From Nansenia antarctica (Eukaryota > Chordata > Actinopteri > Argentiniformes > Microstomatidae): 64,000 bases of DNA. The position numbers were made by a program, and so were the translations under genes. This document shows, piece by piece, positions 45,334 through 56,208 of this stretch (within the stretch, counting starts at the first letter, position 1; each line of letters begins with the position of its first letter). The notes under the pieces were generated by a model. That model was not told the origin of the DNA, did not search any database, and saw only the letters and a program-made list of their open reading frames with translations. The stretch is from positions 52,091,794 through 52,155,793 of the forward strand of contig OZ022345.1 in the NCBI GenBank assembly GCA_963989245.1, in the 5' to 3' direction.

Positions 45334-46552
45334 GGACCTCACTCTCTCTGCAGGACCTCTCTTTCTCTCTGCAGGACCTCACTCTCTCTCTCTCTGCAGG
45401 ACCTCTCTCTCTCTGCAGGACCTCACTCTCTCTCTCTCTGCAGGACCTCTCTCTCTCTGCAGGACCTCACCCTCTCTCTCTGCAGGACCTCACTCTCTCT
45501 CTCTCTGCAGGACCTCACTCTCTCTCTGCAGGACCTCCCTCTCTCTCTCTGCAGGACCTCACTCTCTGTCTCTGCTGCAGGACCTCACTCTCTCTCTCTC
45601 TGCAGGACCTCACTCTCTCTCGCTCTGCAGGACCTCACTCTCTCTCGCTCTGCAGGACCTCACTCTCTCTCTCTCTGCAGGACCTCTCTCTCTCTGCAGG
45701 ACCTCCCTCTCTCTCTGCAGGACCTCTCTCTCTCTCTCTCTGCAGGACCTCACTCTCTCTGCTGCAGGACCTCACCCTCTCTCTCTCTGCAGTACCTCAC
45801 TCTCTCTCTCTCTGCTGCAGGACCTCACTCTCTCTCTCTCTGCAGGACCTCTCTCTCTCTCTGCAGGACCTCACTCTCTCTCTCTGCAGGACCTCACTCT
45901 CTCTCTCTCTCTGCAGGACCTCACTCTCTCTCTGCTGCAGGACCTCACTCTCTCTCTCTCTGCAGGACCTCCCTCTCTCTCTGCTGCAGGACCTCACTCT
46001 CTCTCTCTCTGCAGGACCTCACTCTCTCTCTCTCTGCAGGACCTCCCTCTCTCTGCAGGACCTCACTCTCTCTCTCTCTGCAGGACCTCCCTCTCTCTGC
46101 AGGACCTCACTCTCTCTCTCTCTGCAGGACCTCTCTCTCTCTCTCTGCAGGACCTCCCTCTCTCTCTCTCTGCAGGACCTCCCTCTCTCTCTCTCTGCAG
46201 GACCTCACTCTCTCTCTCTCTGCAGGACCTCACTCTCTCTCTGCAGGACCTCACTCTCTCTCTCTGCAGGACCTCACTCTCTCTCTCTGCAGGACCTCTC
46301 TCTCTCTCTGCAGGACCTCTCTCTCTCTCTGCAGGACCTCCCTCTCTCTCTCTGCAGGACCTCTCTCTCTCTCTGCAGGACCTCCCTCTCTCTCTGCAGT
46401 ACCTCACTCTCTCTCTCTGCAGGACCTCCCTCTCTCTCTCTGCAGGACCTCCCTCTCTCTCTGCAGTACCTCCCTCTCTCTCTCTCTGCAGGACCTCACT
46501 CTCTCTCTCTGCAGGACCTCACTCTCTCTCTGCAGGACCTCTCTCTCTCTTT
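45187..46552. repeat. 1.37-kb minisatellite of CTCTCTCTGCAGGACCTCAC units
   Basis: About 55 units of 19-33 bp, each a (CT)n tract followed by GCAGGACCT. The unit length varies through the CT tract. A 493-codon open frame crosses the array on the + strand (SLSLQDLTLSLSAGP); it is translated repeat, not a gene. Each unit contains a PstI site (CTGCAG). Confidence 0.95.
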
Positions 46553-46904
46553 GCTGCACTCTGCTTCTGCCACTCGGCTTTTGTTTTGGTTCTTTCCTTT
46601 CCAGGTATCCTTTGTTTTGGATTATGTTAAGGTTAATGTCATTTGCTTTTAGCACCTTTCAACACCCATCCACTCACTCATCCAGCATACATCACCACTG
46701 AAAAAATACATCACTGGTGGAAACTAATTTTGGCGAGATAAAAAAAGAACAGAAGGAACCATTCAGTTAAGTCTGAAGGTGACAGTTTCAGATTCAAACA
46801 TCTGGACGCATATTTAGAGAGCCATCTAAGGATCAGAACAAAATCACAGCTTAAAGACATCCATTCCCAGTATCTACATGGACACATTTTGGAGATGTTG
46901 CGAA

Positions 46905-46952
46905 GAAGGTTTTAAGTGTTCTAGTGCAGAAGGTTTTAAGTGTTCTAGTGCA
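46905..46952. repeat. 24-bp tandem duplication at the RTE insertion site
   Basis: GAAGGTTTTAAGTGTTCTAG plus TGCA is present twice in a row. The right copy overlaps the target-site duplication of the neighbouring LINE. Confidence 0.9.
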
Positions 46953-46955
46953 GCA

Positions 46956-49900
46956 CCTGTCCCATCGTGCTGATACCTTGCCGTGGTGGGGCAGCTTGTG
47001 TGCTTCTATGACTCTGAGAGCTATACCGGCCGGGGTTTACACCCCTGGCAGGTTCAACCAAGCCGGGCAGGTTTCAGAGGAGGGGCCAGACGAAAAGCAG
47101 CACCTGGTCCTCCAGGTTGGGGGTTGGGCGTGGGGCCAACAACCCCATCCCGTAGAAAACAATCCGTTACAAAAACGTTGACAACAGAACAGACCTCAGC
47201 CCTGGAAGAAGAAGGATCCTCAATGAGAGGAAATATGACGCTGTGTGATGAAAGCTGTCAAGTCACAGAAGTCACAGAGCCGAAACCCCTTCTGTCAACC
47301 AGAGACATACGAATTGGAACATGGAACGTCAGGACCTTGTATGAGACCGGAAAAACCATACAAGTAGCAGCAGAAATGAAGAGGTACAAACTAGATCTTT
47401 TAGGAATTAGTGAGTCACGATGGACACAATCTGGACAACAAAGACTGCAGACAGGAGAGCTGCTACTCTACTCTGGGCACGAAGAAGACAAAGCCCCTCA
47501 CACTGAGGGGGTTGGCCTTTTGCTATCAACAACAGCAAAGAAAGCACTGATTGGATGGGAGGCACATGGATCAAGAATTATAACAGCCACCTTCAGAACC
47601 AAGAAAAGGAAAATCAAGTTGAACGTGATACAATGCTATGCACCAACCAATGACAGTGACGATGGAAAAAAGGATGAGTTCTACAACAGACTGCAGAGCA
47701 TCCTGGATCAACAAAAAGGAAAAGACATCAACATTCTCATGGGGGACTTCAACGCAAAGATTGGCAGAGACAACACAGGCTTCGAAAAAGTGATGGGAAA
47801 GCATGGCCTAGGAGAAATGAATGAGAATGGAGAGAGATTTGTGGACACCTGTGCCCTGAACAACCTGGTTATCGGAGGAAGCGTCTTCCCACATAAGAGG
47901 ATCCACAAGGCAACCTGGGTATCACCGGATGGAGTGACCGAGAACCAGATAGACCACTTCTGCATAACCAGCAAGTTCAGGAGATCACTACAGGACCTGC
48001 GAGTAAGGCGAGGAGCAGACATAGCATCAGACCACCACCTACTAAGCGCTATGCTCAAGTTGAAACTGAAGAAGCACTGGATGGAAACAACATCAAAGAA
48101 ACAGAAATTCAATGTCCACCTCTTAAAAGACACACAGACAAGAGAAGTGTTCACACTGAAGCTGAAGAACAGATATCAAGCCTTGCAAGATCTAAGCAGT
48201 GACGAAGGAGACCAGCAAGACCAATGGGAAAGGATAAGGGAAACCCTCATAACAACATGTAAGGAAGTGATTGGAATAAAGAAGAGAAACCATAAAGAGT
48301 GGATATCAGCAGAAACACTACGCAACATAGAAGAAAGGAGACAGAAAAAGACAGACGTTAACAACAGCCGAACAAGGGCAACCAAGGCAAAAGCCCAAAG
48401 AGAGTACACTGAGGCAAACAGACAGGTCAAAAGAAATGCCAAGAAGGACAAGCGAAACTACATCGACAACCTGGCTAAAGAAGCAGAAGAGGCAGCAGCA
48501 AAAGGAAACATGAAGGAACTGTATGACACCACCAAGAAACTGTCCGGAAAGTTCAGCAGACCAGAACGACCAATCAAAAACAAGGAAGGAAAGACCATCA
48601 CAAGACTGGACCAACAGCAAGAGGGATGGGCAGAGTATTTTGAAGAACTCCTGAATAGACCGACACCACATAACCCCCCGGACATTCAACCTGCGGAGAC
48701 TGACTTAGTCATCAACTGTGGAAAGCCCAGCAAGCAGGAAATCCAACAGGCCATTGCACAACTAAAGAATAGTAAGGCAGCAGGACCAGACAACATCCCT
48801 GCCGAGGCACTGAAGGCAGACATAGACACCTCGGTAGAGATGCTACACCCCCTGTTCGAGAAGATATGGGAGGAAGAGGAAGGGCCAACAGACTGGAAAG
48901 AAGGCTACTTGGTCAAAATACCTAAGAAAGGAGACCTCAGCCAATGCCACAACTACAGAGGAATCATGCTTTTATCAGTGCCAGGAAAAATCTTCAACAG
49001 AATCCTCCTCGAGCGAATAAAGAAAGTGGTGGATCCGCAGCTAAGAGACCAGCAGGCAGGCTTCCGACCCAATAGATCATGTGTAGACCAGATTGCAACC
49101 CTCCGAATCATAGTTGAGCAATCATTGGAATGGAACTCTCCATTATACATCAACTTTGTAGACTACGAGAAGGCATTTGACAGTCTCCACAGAAACACCC
49201 TCTGGAAATTGCTTCGACACTACGGCATACCAGAAAAGCTTGTCAACATCATGAGGAACTCCTATGAAGGAATGACCTGCAGAGTCATACACAGCGGGCA
49301 GCTCACACGAAGCTTCCAAGTGAAGACCGGAGTAAGGCAAGGCGGTATACTGTCCCCCTTCCTCTTCCTCCTGGCCATTGACTGGATATTGAAGACCACA
49401 ACGGCACAGAGGAGAAACGGGATCCAGTGGACACTCTCAACACAACTGGACGACCTAGACTTCGCAGACGACCTTGCCCTACTATCCCACAGTCGACAAC
49501 AGATGCAGGAGAAGACAAACATACTGGCAGACACCTCAACACAACTAGGCCTCAACATCCACCAAGCAAAGACCAAAATCCTAAAGATCAACACAAACAA
49601 CGAAGACCCAGTAAACCTGGAGGGAACAGCACTCGAGGAAGTAGAATCCTTCACCTACCTAGGTAGCATCATAGACAAGAAGGGTGGCACGGAGGCAGAT
49701 GTCAGAGCAAGAATCAGCAAGGCAAGGGCCTCATACATCCAACTAAAGAACATCTGGAGCTCCAAGGTAATCAGTCAGCGGACAAAGATCAGACTCTTCA
49801 AATCCAACATCAAGCCAGTACTCCTATACGGATCAGAGACGTGGAGGACAACCAAGATCACAATGACTAGAGTGCAGTCATTCATCAACAGATGCCTGAG

Positions 49901-50256
49901 GCGGATCCTGAACATCCACTGGCCAGATACCATCAGTAACAACGATCTCTGGCAGAGAACGGGCGAACAACCAGTGGAAGAACAAATCAAGAGAAGAAGG
50001 TGGGGATGGATCGGCCACACACTACGCAAACCAAACACCAGCACCACCAGACAGGCCCTTAGATGGAACCCCCAAGGCAAAAGGAAGAGAGGCCGGCCCA
50101 AGAACACCTGGCGCAGGGACTTGGAGACAGACATCACACAGAGTGGACTAACATGGAAACAGCTGGAAAGCAAAGCACAGGACAGAGGACCCTGGCGAAC
50201 TGTTGTCGACGGCCTATGCTCCTCCAAAAGGAGCGATAGGCGTAAGTAAGTAAGTA
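46956..50256 (+). mobile_element. Full-length RTE-like LINE with 9-bp target-site duplication
   Basis: AGTGCAGCA stands at 46947-46955 and again at 50257-50265, framing the element exactly. The 5' UTR is very short. One long ORF is followed almost immediately by a (TAAG)n tail, an arrangement characteristic of the RTE clade. The sequence is open throughout, so the copy is young compared with the other LINEs in the window. It lies in the first st6gal2 intron, in antisense orientation to that gene. Confidence 0.9.
46983..50249 (+). CDS. RTE-like LINE ORF: AP endonuclease and reverse transcriptase
   Basis: An uninterrupted frame of 1,088 codons. The endonuclease begins near residue 111 (IGTWNVRT) and has GISESRW with E144, MGDFNAKIG with D255/N257, and ASDHHLL with D350/H351, all the catalytic positions of an APE-type nuclease. 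A basic, coiled-coil-like linker (about 390-530) follows. The RT domain has KAAGPD, YRGIMLL, the first palm aspartate in NFVDYEKAFD (D727), GVRQGGILSP and FADDLALL (D829/D830). The C-terminus has RRRWGWIGHTLR and GKRKRGRPK, typical of RTE proteins. The frame can start at 46983; an in-frame ATG at 47223 (residue 81) is a plausible alternative start, because the first 80 residues look like translated 5' UTR. The protein would nick DNA and copy its own RNA at the target. Confidence 0.88.
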   Translation: MVGQLVCFYDSESYTGRGLHPWQVQPSRAGFRGGARRKAAPGPPGWGLGVGPTTPSRRKQSVTKTLTTEQTSALEEEGSSMRGNMTLCDESCQVTEVTEPKPLLSTRDIRIGTWNVRTLYETGKTIQVAAEMKRYKLDLLGISESRWTQSGQQRLQTGELLLYSGHEEDKAPHTEGVGLLLSTTAKKALIGWEAHGSRIITATFRTKKRKIKLNVIQCYAPTNDSDDGKKDEFYNRLQSILDQQKGKDINILMGDFNAKIGRDNTGFEKVMGKHGLGEMNENGERFVDTCALNNLVIGGSVFPHKRIHKATWVSPDGVTENQIDHFCITSKFRRSLQDLRVRRGADIASDHHLLSAMLKLKLKKHWMETTSKKQKFNVHLLKDTQTREVFTLKLKNRYQALQDLSSDEGDQQDQWERIRETLITTCKEVIGIKKRNHKEWISAETLRNIEERRQKKTDVNNSRTRATKAKAQREYTEANRQVKRNAKKDKRNYIDNLAKEAEEAAAKGNMKELYDTTKKLSGKFSRPERPIKNKEGKTITRLDQQQEGWAEYFEELLNRPTPHNPPDIQPAETDLVINCGKPSKQEIQQAIAQLKNSKAAGPDNIPAEALKADIDTSVEMLHPLFEKIWEEEEGPTDWKEGYLVKIPKKGDLSQCHNYRGIMLLSVPGKIFNRILLERIKKVVDPQLRDQQAGFRPNRSCVDQIATLRIIVEQSLEWNSPLYINFVDYEKAFDSLHRNTLWKLLRHYGIPEKLVNIMRNSYEGMTCRVIHSGQLTRSFQVKTGVRQGGILSPFLFLLAIDWILKTTTAQRRNGIQWTLSTQLDDLDFADDLALLSHSRQQMQEKTNILADTSTQLGLNIHQAKTKILKINTNNEDPVNLEGTALEEVESFTYLGSIIDKKGGTEADVRARISKARASYIQLKNIWSSKVISQRTKIRLFKSNIKPVLLYGSETWRTTKITMTRVQSFINRCLRRILNIHWPDTISNNDLWQRTGEQPVEEQIKRRRWGWIGHTLRKPNTSTTRQALRWNPQGKRKRGRPKNTWRRDLETDITQSGLTWKQLESKAQDRGPWRTVVDGLCSSKRSDRRK

Positions 50257-50265
50257 AGTGCAGCA

Positions 50266-51426
50266 GGCCTCATGCTGCTGCAAAGAGCGTTGCTTCCTCC
50301 AGTCATGAACCTGCGTCCTCTGTACTGCCAGCACACATGACCGTCACTGAAACACCAGATGTTAAACTATGCCACGGAGAAGCTAGCAATTCCATGGCAC
50401 GGGTAGGGGGAATTTCAACTTGAGAAGTGTTTAAGAAGTTAACCATTTCAACCTGGTGACACACGTACCGCTCTTAACTCACCACACCACAGCGACCCCA
50501 GTCGTTGAGTTGCTGAGCGCAACTGCCGATCCGGGTCACGGCACCAATGTTACATTAGGGGCCTAATTAAGGAAGTGCTGGGGACACATGGGAAGGGGAG
50601 GGGGAGAGGGTTAACTGGTGATGGCAAGCTTGAAGAGGTGGGTTTTGAGGGCCTGTTTAAATGTTGGGAGGGTTGCTCTGTTATAAGAGCAATGAATCCA
50701 GCATGGCGTACCACAGTGGTACACTGCAAAAGTGGTCTATTGCCTTGAGTCAAACAGAGGATGAATGACGGCAAGAGAAAGAAGCCAGGAGGGGAAACAG
50801 AGGACGGGGAGCGACAGATACGGCCAGTCAGAATGCTATTCCTTTGATTCACCACATGATGGCAGTACAGCATTTACAACCCACCACACAGATCCAATAA
50901 CTACAGATTCAAGTGCATCTTCCACCATCCTGACTTCACTGCTAAATAAATCAAGGTGGTTCGATTTCCCGTTGAAGCTAATTTTGTACAATTAACGGAA
51001 CAAGGTTTAACTGGTTTCAAGTTGCGGAGGGTCAATAGTGAACGAGCTGATATTCATCTGGAACGACCCCCTCATAGTCCCAGAACAATCTACTATTTCT
51101 ACACTGGAATGATGAAGACACAGTTCGTCAGGTCTACGGCTCACCGTCAGGATAATGGCTGGCTAAACAAAGGGTGTAACTTGTGACTTCACAACACAGA
51201 CATAGCCTATTCACCAATAGACTATGCAGCTCCTCCTTAAGATGAGATTTAGATTGTCTTCCAACATCACTGCCAGGGTCAGGCCTCTCGCCTGGCCTGT
51301 GGTTGGTGATACGGTTGTGTCAACGCCCACTTGAAAAGCTTTAGGAGAGTCATAACAAAACAAAACGATTCAAGTCTAACCAGATAGGAGAGAGAGAGGT
51401 AGTGTGGTTAGCCCTGGCTGTATCTA

Positions 51427-51464
<38 letters not shown>

Positions 51465-51816
51465 ATCCTTCTTCTAATTCTTCTTATGACTGCCAATGGC
51501 TCCTGGCCCGAGCAGAGATTACTTTTCTTGCGATGACTAGATGGATAGATGATTCACTTACTTAGACAAATGTGTTTGTTGTAAGTCGCTTTGTACAAAG
51601 GCGTCTGCTAAATGCCAAAAATATAAATGTAATGTGGATAGCCACGGTGATGTTATTACTGTTCAACTGAAATATGTTAAGTGCATCCATAAATGTATAG
51701 TAAATACATAGTGGGCCTATCTATAATCCATCCCTGTCAGGATGTTGGTGTGAGTCTGGTTATCAGCGACCTGCGGCTGGTCTTATCCTTGTGTCCTGGT
51801 GAACAGGCTTGTGTTA
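50266..51816. other. st6gal2 intron with minor repeats
   Basis: Contains (TG)n at 51429-51462 and, at 51580-51628, GTAAGTCGCTTTGTACAAAG then GCGTCTGCTAAATGCC, a stray SINE/L2 tail fragment. No exon motif seen. Confidence 0.55.
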
Positions 51817-52046
51817 CACTGCAAAACGTCAGCTCGCAAAAACAAGGGAAAAAAGCAATAAAATGGGGGAAATATTACTTAAAATAAGCAAAATGATCTG
51901 CCAAAGGAAGAGGAAAATTTCACTTGCCAAGAATTTCTTAAAACAAGTAAGAAATATCTTAAAACTAGTACAGTCGAACAAAAAAACAAGCATATATTGC
52001 CGTGATTTAAGATATTTCATCTTATTTAGATTTACTTTTTGCAGTG
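51817..52046. mobile_element. Small MITE with CACTGCAAAA / TTTTTGCAGTG ends
   Basis: Terminal inverted repeats CACTGCAAAA (51817) and TTTTTGCAGTG (ending 52046) enclose about 230 bp of AT-rich sequence. Partly inverted motifs (AAAATAAGCAAAATGA / CATCTTATTTAGATTT) lie inside. This type is widespread in vertebrate genomes. No transposase. Confidence 0.65.
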
Positions 52047-52915
52047 CATCAATGTTCTTTCTAGGAGCGTGTATGGTTGAGACACAGTACATGAGAAGAA
52101 TCCACATCTCTATCTAGGCCTCCATAGTAAGGACACACAGAAAAGAGAAGCAAAACAGTTCAGATGAAACCACAGTATGGTCTGACTGGTACAGTAAGGT
52201 GGGTGAGTTGAAGTAGCTTGATTGGTTACCAGAGGGGGGGGATCTTTTTTAATATTTTTTTTCAAGTGAGCCATCTGTCTCTGAGTTCACACTCTCGCCA
52301 TGCCCCAACGACACGCCAACTGCTTAAGTGAGGCTGTGCAGAAGCAGCCACCGTTCCATCGCACGCACGCACCCACGTACGCACGCACGCACCCACGCAC
52401 GCACCCACCCACTGCTAAATGCAGTAAGCACACATGAAGATACAAGTGGCTCAGGATGTGGTAAGAGACTAAATAGCATGAATACATTGACGTACCCTAT
52501 CTACTCACTCCTCCACAGTAAACCTTCCCTTTATGGCGCTAACTAATTAATCACACCACACCAACTGTCTAACTGTCTAACTCGTAAAAAAAACAAAATG
52601 GAGGAGGAGCAGCAGCAGATTGGCTCGGAACAACTCCCGTCAAAACCCTTATGTCCACACACAGATACTGTTACAGCAGTGGGGGGGGGGGGGGGGGGGG
52701 GGGGGGCAGCAGCAGGGCGGTCAACCCACCGTTAGGACAGATGTCTGCTCCTCTGTGTGAGAGACACAGGTCCAGAGCTCCAGCAAAACTCCTCTCTGGG
52801 CCAGCATGCCGAGGGGCATGTCCGTACCCAACACGCCCAATCGACTTTTCAATCAATGTTGTGGATGTCACTGTATAAAACCCCTTTGCCCCCCCCCCAC
52901 CCCTCACGCAGACCG

Positions 52916-52956
<41 letters not shown>

Positions 52957-53212
52957 ACTGTCACAATGATGGCTCCCCAGGATCAATGCAGTATTTCACA
53001 CTACTACTGACAGCACGCAAGCCCAGCAACCACAACCACCTTCTCTCCCCCCTTCCCTCACAGAAGATATACGGTCTCTTAACAGATCAGTGCTCCAGAC
53101 AACGTCCTCGTGTGGTCGGGTGTCTAGATAGGAACAGACGACACACACCCTGGCCTTACAGACACTCTAATCCCAGTCATGACAGAATCCCACTACTTTG
53201 CTACGCTGGTAT
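52047..53212. other. st6gal2 intron with simple repeats
   Basis: Contains (ACGC)/(ACCC) at 52360-52412, a G run at 52681-52706 and (GA)n at 52919-52955. No gene recognised. Confidence 0.55.
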
Positions 53213-53912
53213 TAGGGACGGGACAGAATAATCGATTATTCAATTAATCGTTCCAGAGGGTAGATTTTTGAACATTAGAACCGTGTTTTTTTTAATGTTT
53301 ATGTATCATTCAAATAAACAGACAGAACTAATGAGGGTTCTGTAGCACTCAGGGCTTGGCATTAAGCTTTTTCAGGTACTTGTCCTTCGGACTTTTACTC
53401 CGAGAGCTCAAGTTACTTGTCCAAATATGACGACGCGTGTGTGTGTGTCTACCGGTACTAACACACTACAAGCCAGTAATACATTACATTACATTCCAAT
53501 TCCAACAGTTACTGTGGATCCACGTGCACGCCAGAGAATGTTCAATTTTAAAGTTTAAAGTAAAGGGGTCATGCCAGCATTAATGTTTTGATTCAAAGGC
53601 ATGATTTGCCAGATTCTTTAGGCATGATTGTTTTAATTTTTAGTTATTTAATTTGAAATTATAATCAATATTAACAATTAATTAGTTGGGTTGGGCAAAT
53701 TGTCAAAAATGCACACTGTCTATTTAACAGTCTACAGCTCTGTACTGAAATAAGATATGAAGATATAATCAATACAAAATATGTGCCCAAGACTTCCTTC
53801 TTTCATTTGGCATGAAATGTATACCATTGTGATGTATTGTGCCCAGTAAATGTTAGACAGATGTGACAACATACCCTGCGCTCCCCTACTCAGCAGACAT
53901 AGATTGTTTGTC

Positions 53913-54296
53913 AAGGCAGCATACATTGACAAGGCAGCATATTGACAAGGCAGCCACATTGACAAGGCAGCTACATTGACAAGGCAGCATACATTGACAA
54001 GGCAGCTACATTGACAAGGCAGTATACATTGACAAGGCAGCTACATTGACAAGGCAGCATACATTGACAAGGCAGCTACATTGACAAGGCAGCATACATT
54101 GACAAGGCAGCTACATTGACAAGGCAGCATACATTGACAAAGCAGCTACATTGACAAGGCAGCTACATTGACAAGGCAGCTACATTGACAAGGCAGCTAC
54201 ATTGACAAGGCAGCATACATTGACAAGGCAGCATACATTGACAAGGCAGCTACATTGACAAGGCAGCATACATTGACATGGCAGCATACATTGGCA
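53913..54296. repeat. ACATTGACAAGGCAGC(T/AT) minisatellite, about 20 units
   Basis: Units of 17 and 19 bp alternate (CTACATTGACAAGGCAG and CATACATTGACAAGGCAG), giving a partly regular 36-bp higher-order repeat. Confidence 0.93.
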
Positions 54297-54587
54297 GAAC
54301 ACCGGCAATGGTGCTGGTGTTTCGTCCGATGGCATTTTGCGTTTCCCGCTTTCCCTGCCACCTGGCCAGTTTATGGTGCTTGAAGGAACATCTTGCTTGC
54401 TGGCTTGAGTAACGTGTCGGTTTCTTTCACTACAGACAATTTCCACAAGCCAACTTCGAGGTCAAGAAGGTTGTCACTTTTGCGGGCAGTAGAGTTAATA
54501 ACGGTCACGCACACGCAATAGCATTAGAATTTCTGATACAAGCTACACCGCCTCATAGGCAGCAAAAATGAGGTGAGGCGTAGCTCG

Positions 54588-54806
54588 TTAATTAATTTTA
54601 ATTAATTAATTTTGCCATTTAGCAGACGCTTTTATCCAAAGCGACTTACAATTACGAATTACAGGGACATTCCCCCTGGAGTAACTGAGGGCTAAGTGCC
54701 TTACCCAAGGGCACACTAGTAGTGGTGTGGCTTCAGGCGGGATTTGAACTCACAACCTTCCGATCACAAGTCCAACTCACTATCCACTAGACCACCACTA
54801 CCCCTA
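54588..54806 (-). mobile_element. tRNA-derived SINE, reverse orientation
   Basis: Reverse complement of the SINE family at 30868-31100: tail motif CATTTAGCAGACGCTTTTAT at the left, B-box complement GGGATTTGAAC near 54738-54748, head CCACTAGACCACCACTACCC at the right. It lies inside the hAT-like composite. Confidence 0.87.
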
Positions 54807-55675
54807 ATACATTTATTACTTTTCCGATCGGACAACTGAAGGAGGAATGAATTTTTTGCGGATATTAATTGATTGATTTATTTTTCTCTTTGTTTTGCAG
54901 GAGGAAGTCCACTTGTCCGAACATAAAATGTACTTGTCTCGGACAAGCTGACAAGCCTTAATAAATGTAATTAATCATGCACAGAAAGACAATATACAAG
55001 CATAATATTAATATAGTTCAGTAATTATTAATACTTGTTATTAGTATTGAGTGTGGTATGGGGCGAGAGTCTGACGTCATTCAACTGCATTGAACTCTGT
55101 TGGAATAGGGCAATAGGCTAACACAATGTCCCACAGAGTCCCACAAAGGCTCCGCTCCGCCTGGGCACACTTCAAGAAAATAGAAGACAATCGTGTCCAT
55201 TGTGGGATTATGGGATATGTGGAACAAAAGTATCTTACCGTGGCTCCACATCAACGATGCTATCGTAAACGAAGGTGAGGGACCCAATCAAGCGTGGCGA
55301 CATTTACTCAAGCTCACAAGTGGGACAGAATTAATGGCATACATAGAGCCAGAGTACACGGTTCCATTTTGAAAAAGCAGCATCTCTCACGTCTCAAAAA
55401 GATGCATGCTGAATGCGCAGAGTCCGTTCGCAATGCTTTAGCCAAAACTGACCCGAGTAACTATTACAACAGAGAAATTAAATTCCATTTAATCTTTATC
55501 CTTGGAATTTCATTCTGATTAATCGACCATGAAGAAATGTTGTTATGCACATCCCTAGCTGTAATGCACTTTCACATTTTTGTCATTGTCTGTCCAATGC
55601 TGTAAGTGTCTGATAATCAGACAGAGGGACTACAGGCTAAGCACCCAGATGGCAGAGAGAGAGAGAAAGAGAGAG

Positions 55676-55678
<3 letters not shown>

Positions 55679-55767
<89 letters not shown>

Positions 55768-55775
55768 AGAGCCCA
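55679..55775. repeat. (GA)n microsatellite
   Basis: About 45 GA dinucleotides with AAAG interruptions at the right end. A + strand frame through it (RERERE) is not a gene. Confidence 0.95.
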
Positions 55776-55957
55776 GTTTGCTTCCTCTGACTCTGCTGGC
55801 TATGTTTGTTTTGTCTGGAAATGTGGCCTTAAACAGACAGCCAGATAAACAGACAGACAGACAGGTTAGCAGGATTGCTTGATCACTATAGCAGATACCC
55901 ATCAGATAGCTGGGAGTCACAGTAAATCTCTCCTAGCCATGGACTTCTCTCTGAAGC

Positions 55958-56205
55958 ACTACCTCTTCCTTCCCTTGTGCCCCCAACCCCCTCTCCCCAC
56001 CCCATTCCTCCTCTTCCCTTCTCCTGCTCTCTCTTCTCCTGCCCTCCCTTCCCTTCTCTCCTTTCCAATCCCTTGTCCTGCCCCTTCTCCTCACCCATCT
56101 TCCAACCCTTCCACCGCCAAATCCCGCTTGCCCTCGTCCCCATTAACCCACCAGACCCCCCCCCCCCCCCCCGCCCCAACTCCTCCCCTCTCCCCTCTCT
56201 CCACT
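55958..56205. repeat. Pyrimidine-rich tract next to the st6gal2 exon 1 donor
   Basis: C/T-rich on +, so the st6gal2 intron starts with a G/A-rich run (GGGAGAGGGGAGGAG-like) directly after GTGAGTGG. G runs near donors often assist donor recognition; here it is inferred only. Confidence 0.6.
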
Positions 56206-56208
56206 CAC

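Larger units (their letters stand above)
53213..55556. mobile_element. Nested hAT-like composite, 2.3 kb
   Basis: The outer ends TAGGGACGGG (53213) and CACATCCCTA (ending 55556) are imperfect inverted repeats. The flanks GCTGGTAT and GCTGTAAT match at six of eight bases, as a diverged 8-bp duplication would. ATTCAATTAATCG and TGATTAATCGACC are subterminal inverted motifs. Inside are a second possible hAT end (CAGGGCTTGGCATTAAG at 53349), a minisatellite and a SINE. Confidence 0.5.

Noticed and set aside
45171..46652. 493-codon open frame (SLSLQDLTLSLSAGP repeats)
   Set aside because: It is a translation of the CT-tract/GCAGGACCT minisatellite; all frames lack stops because the unit lacks them.
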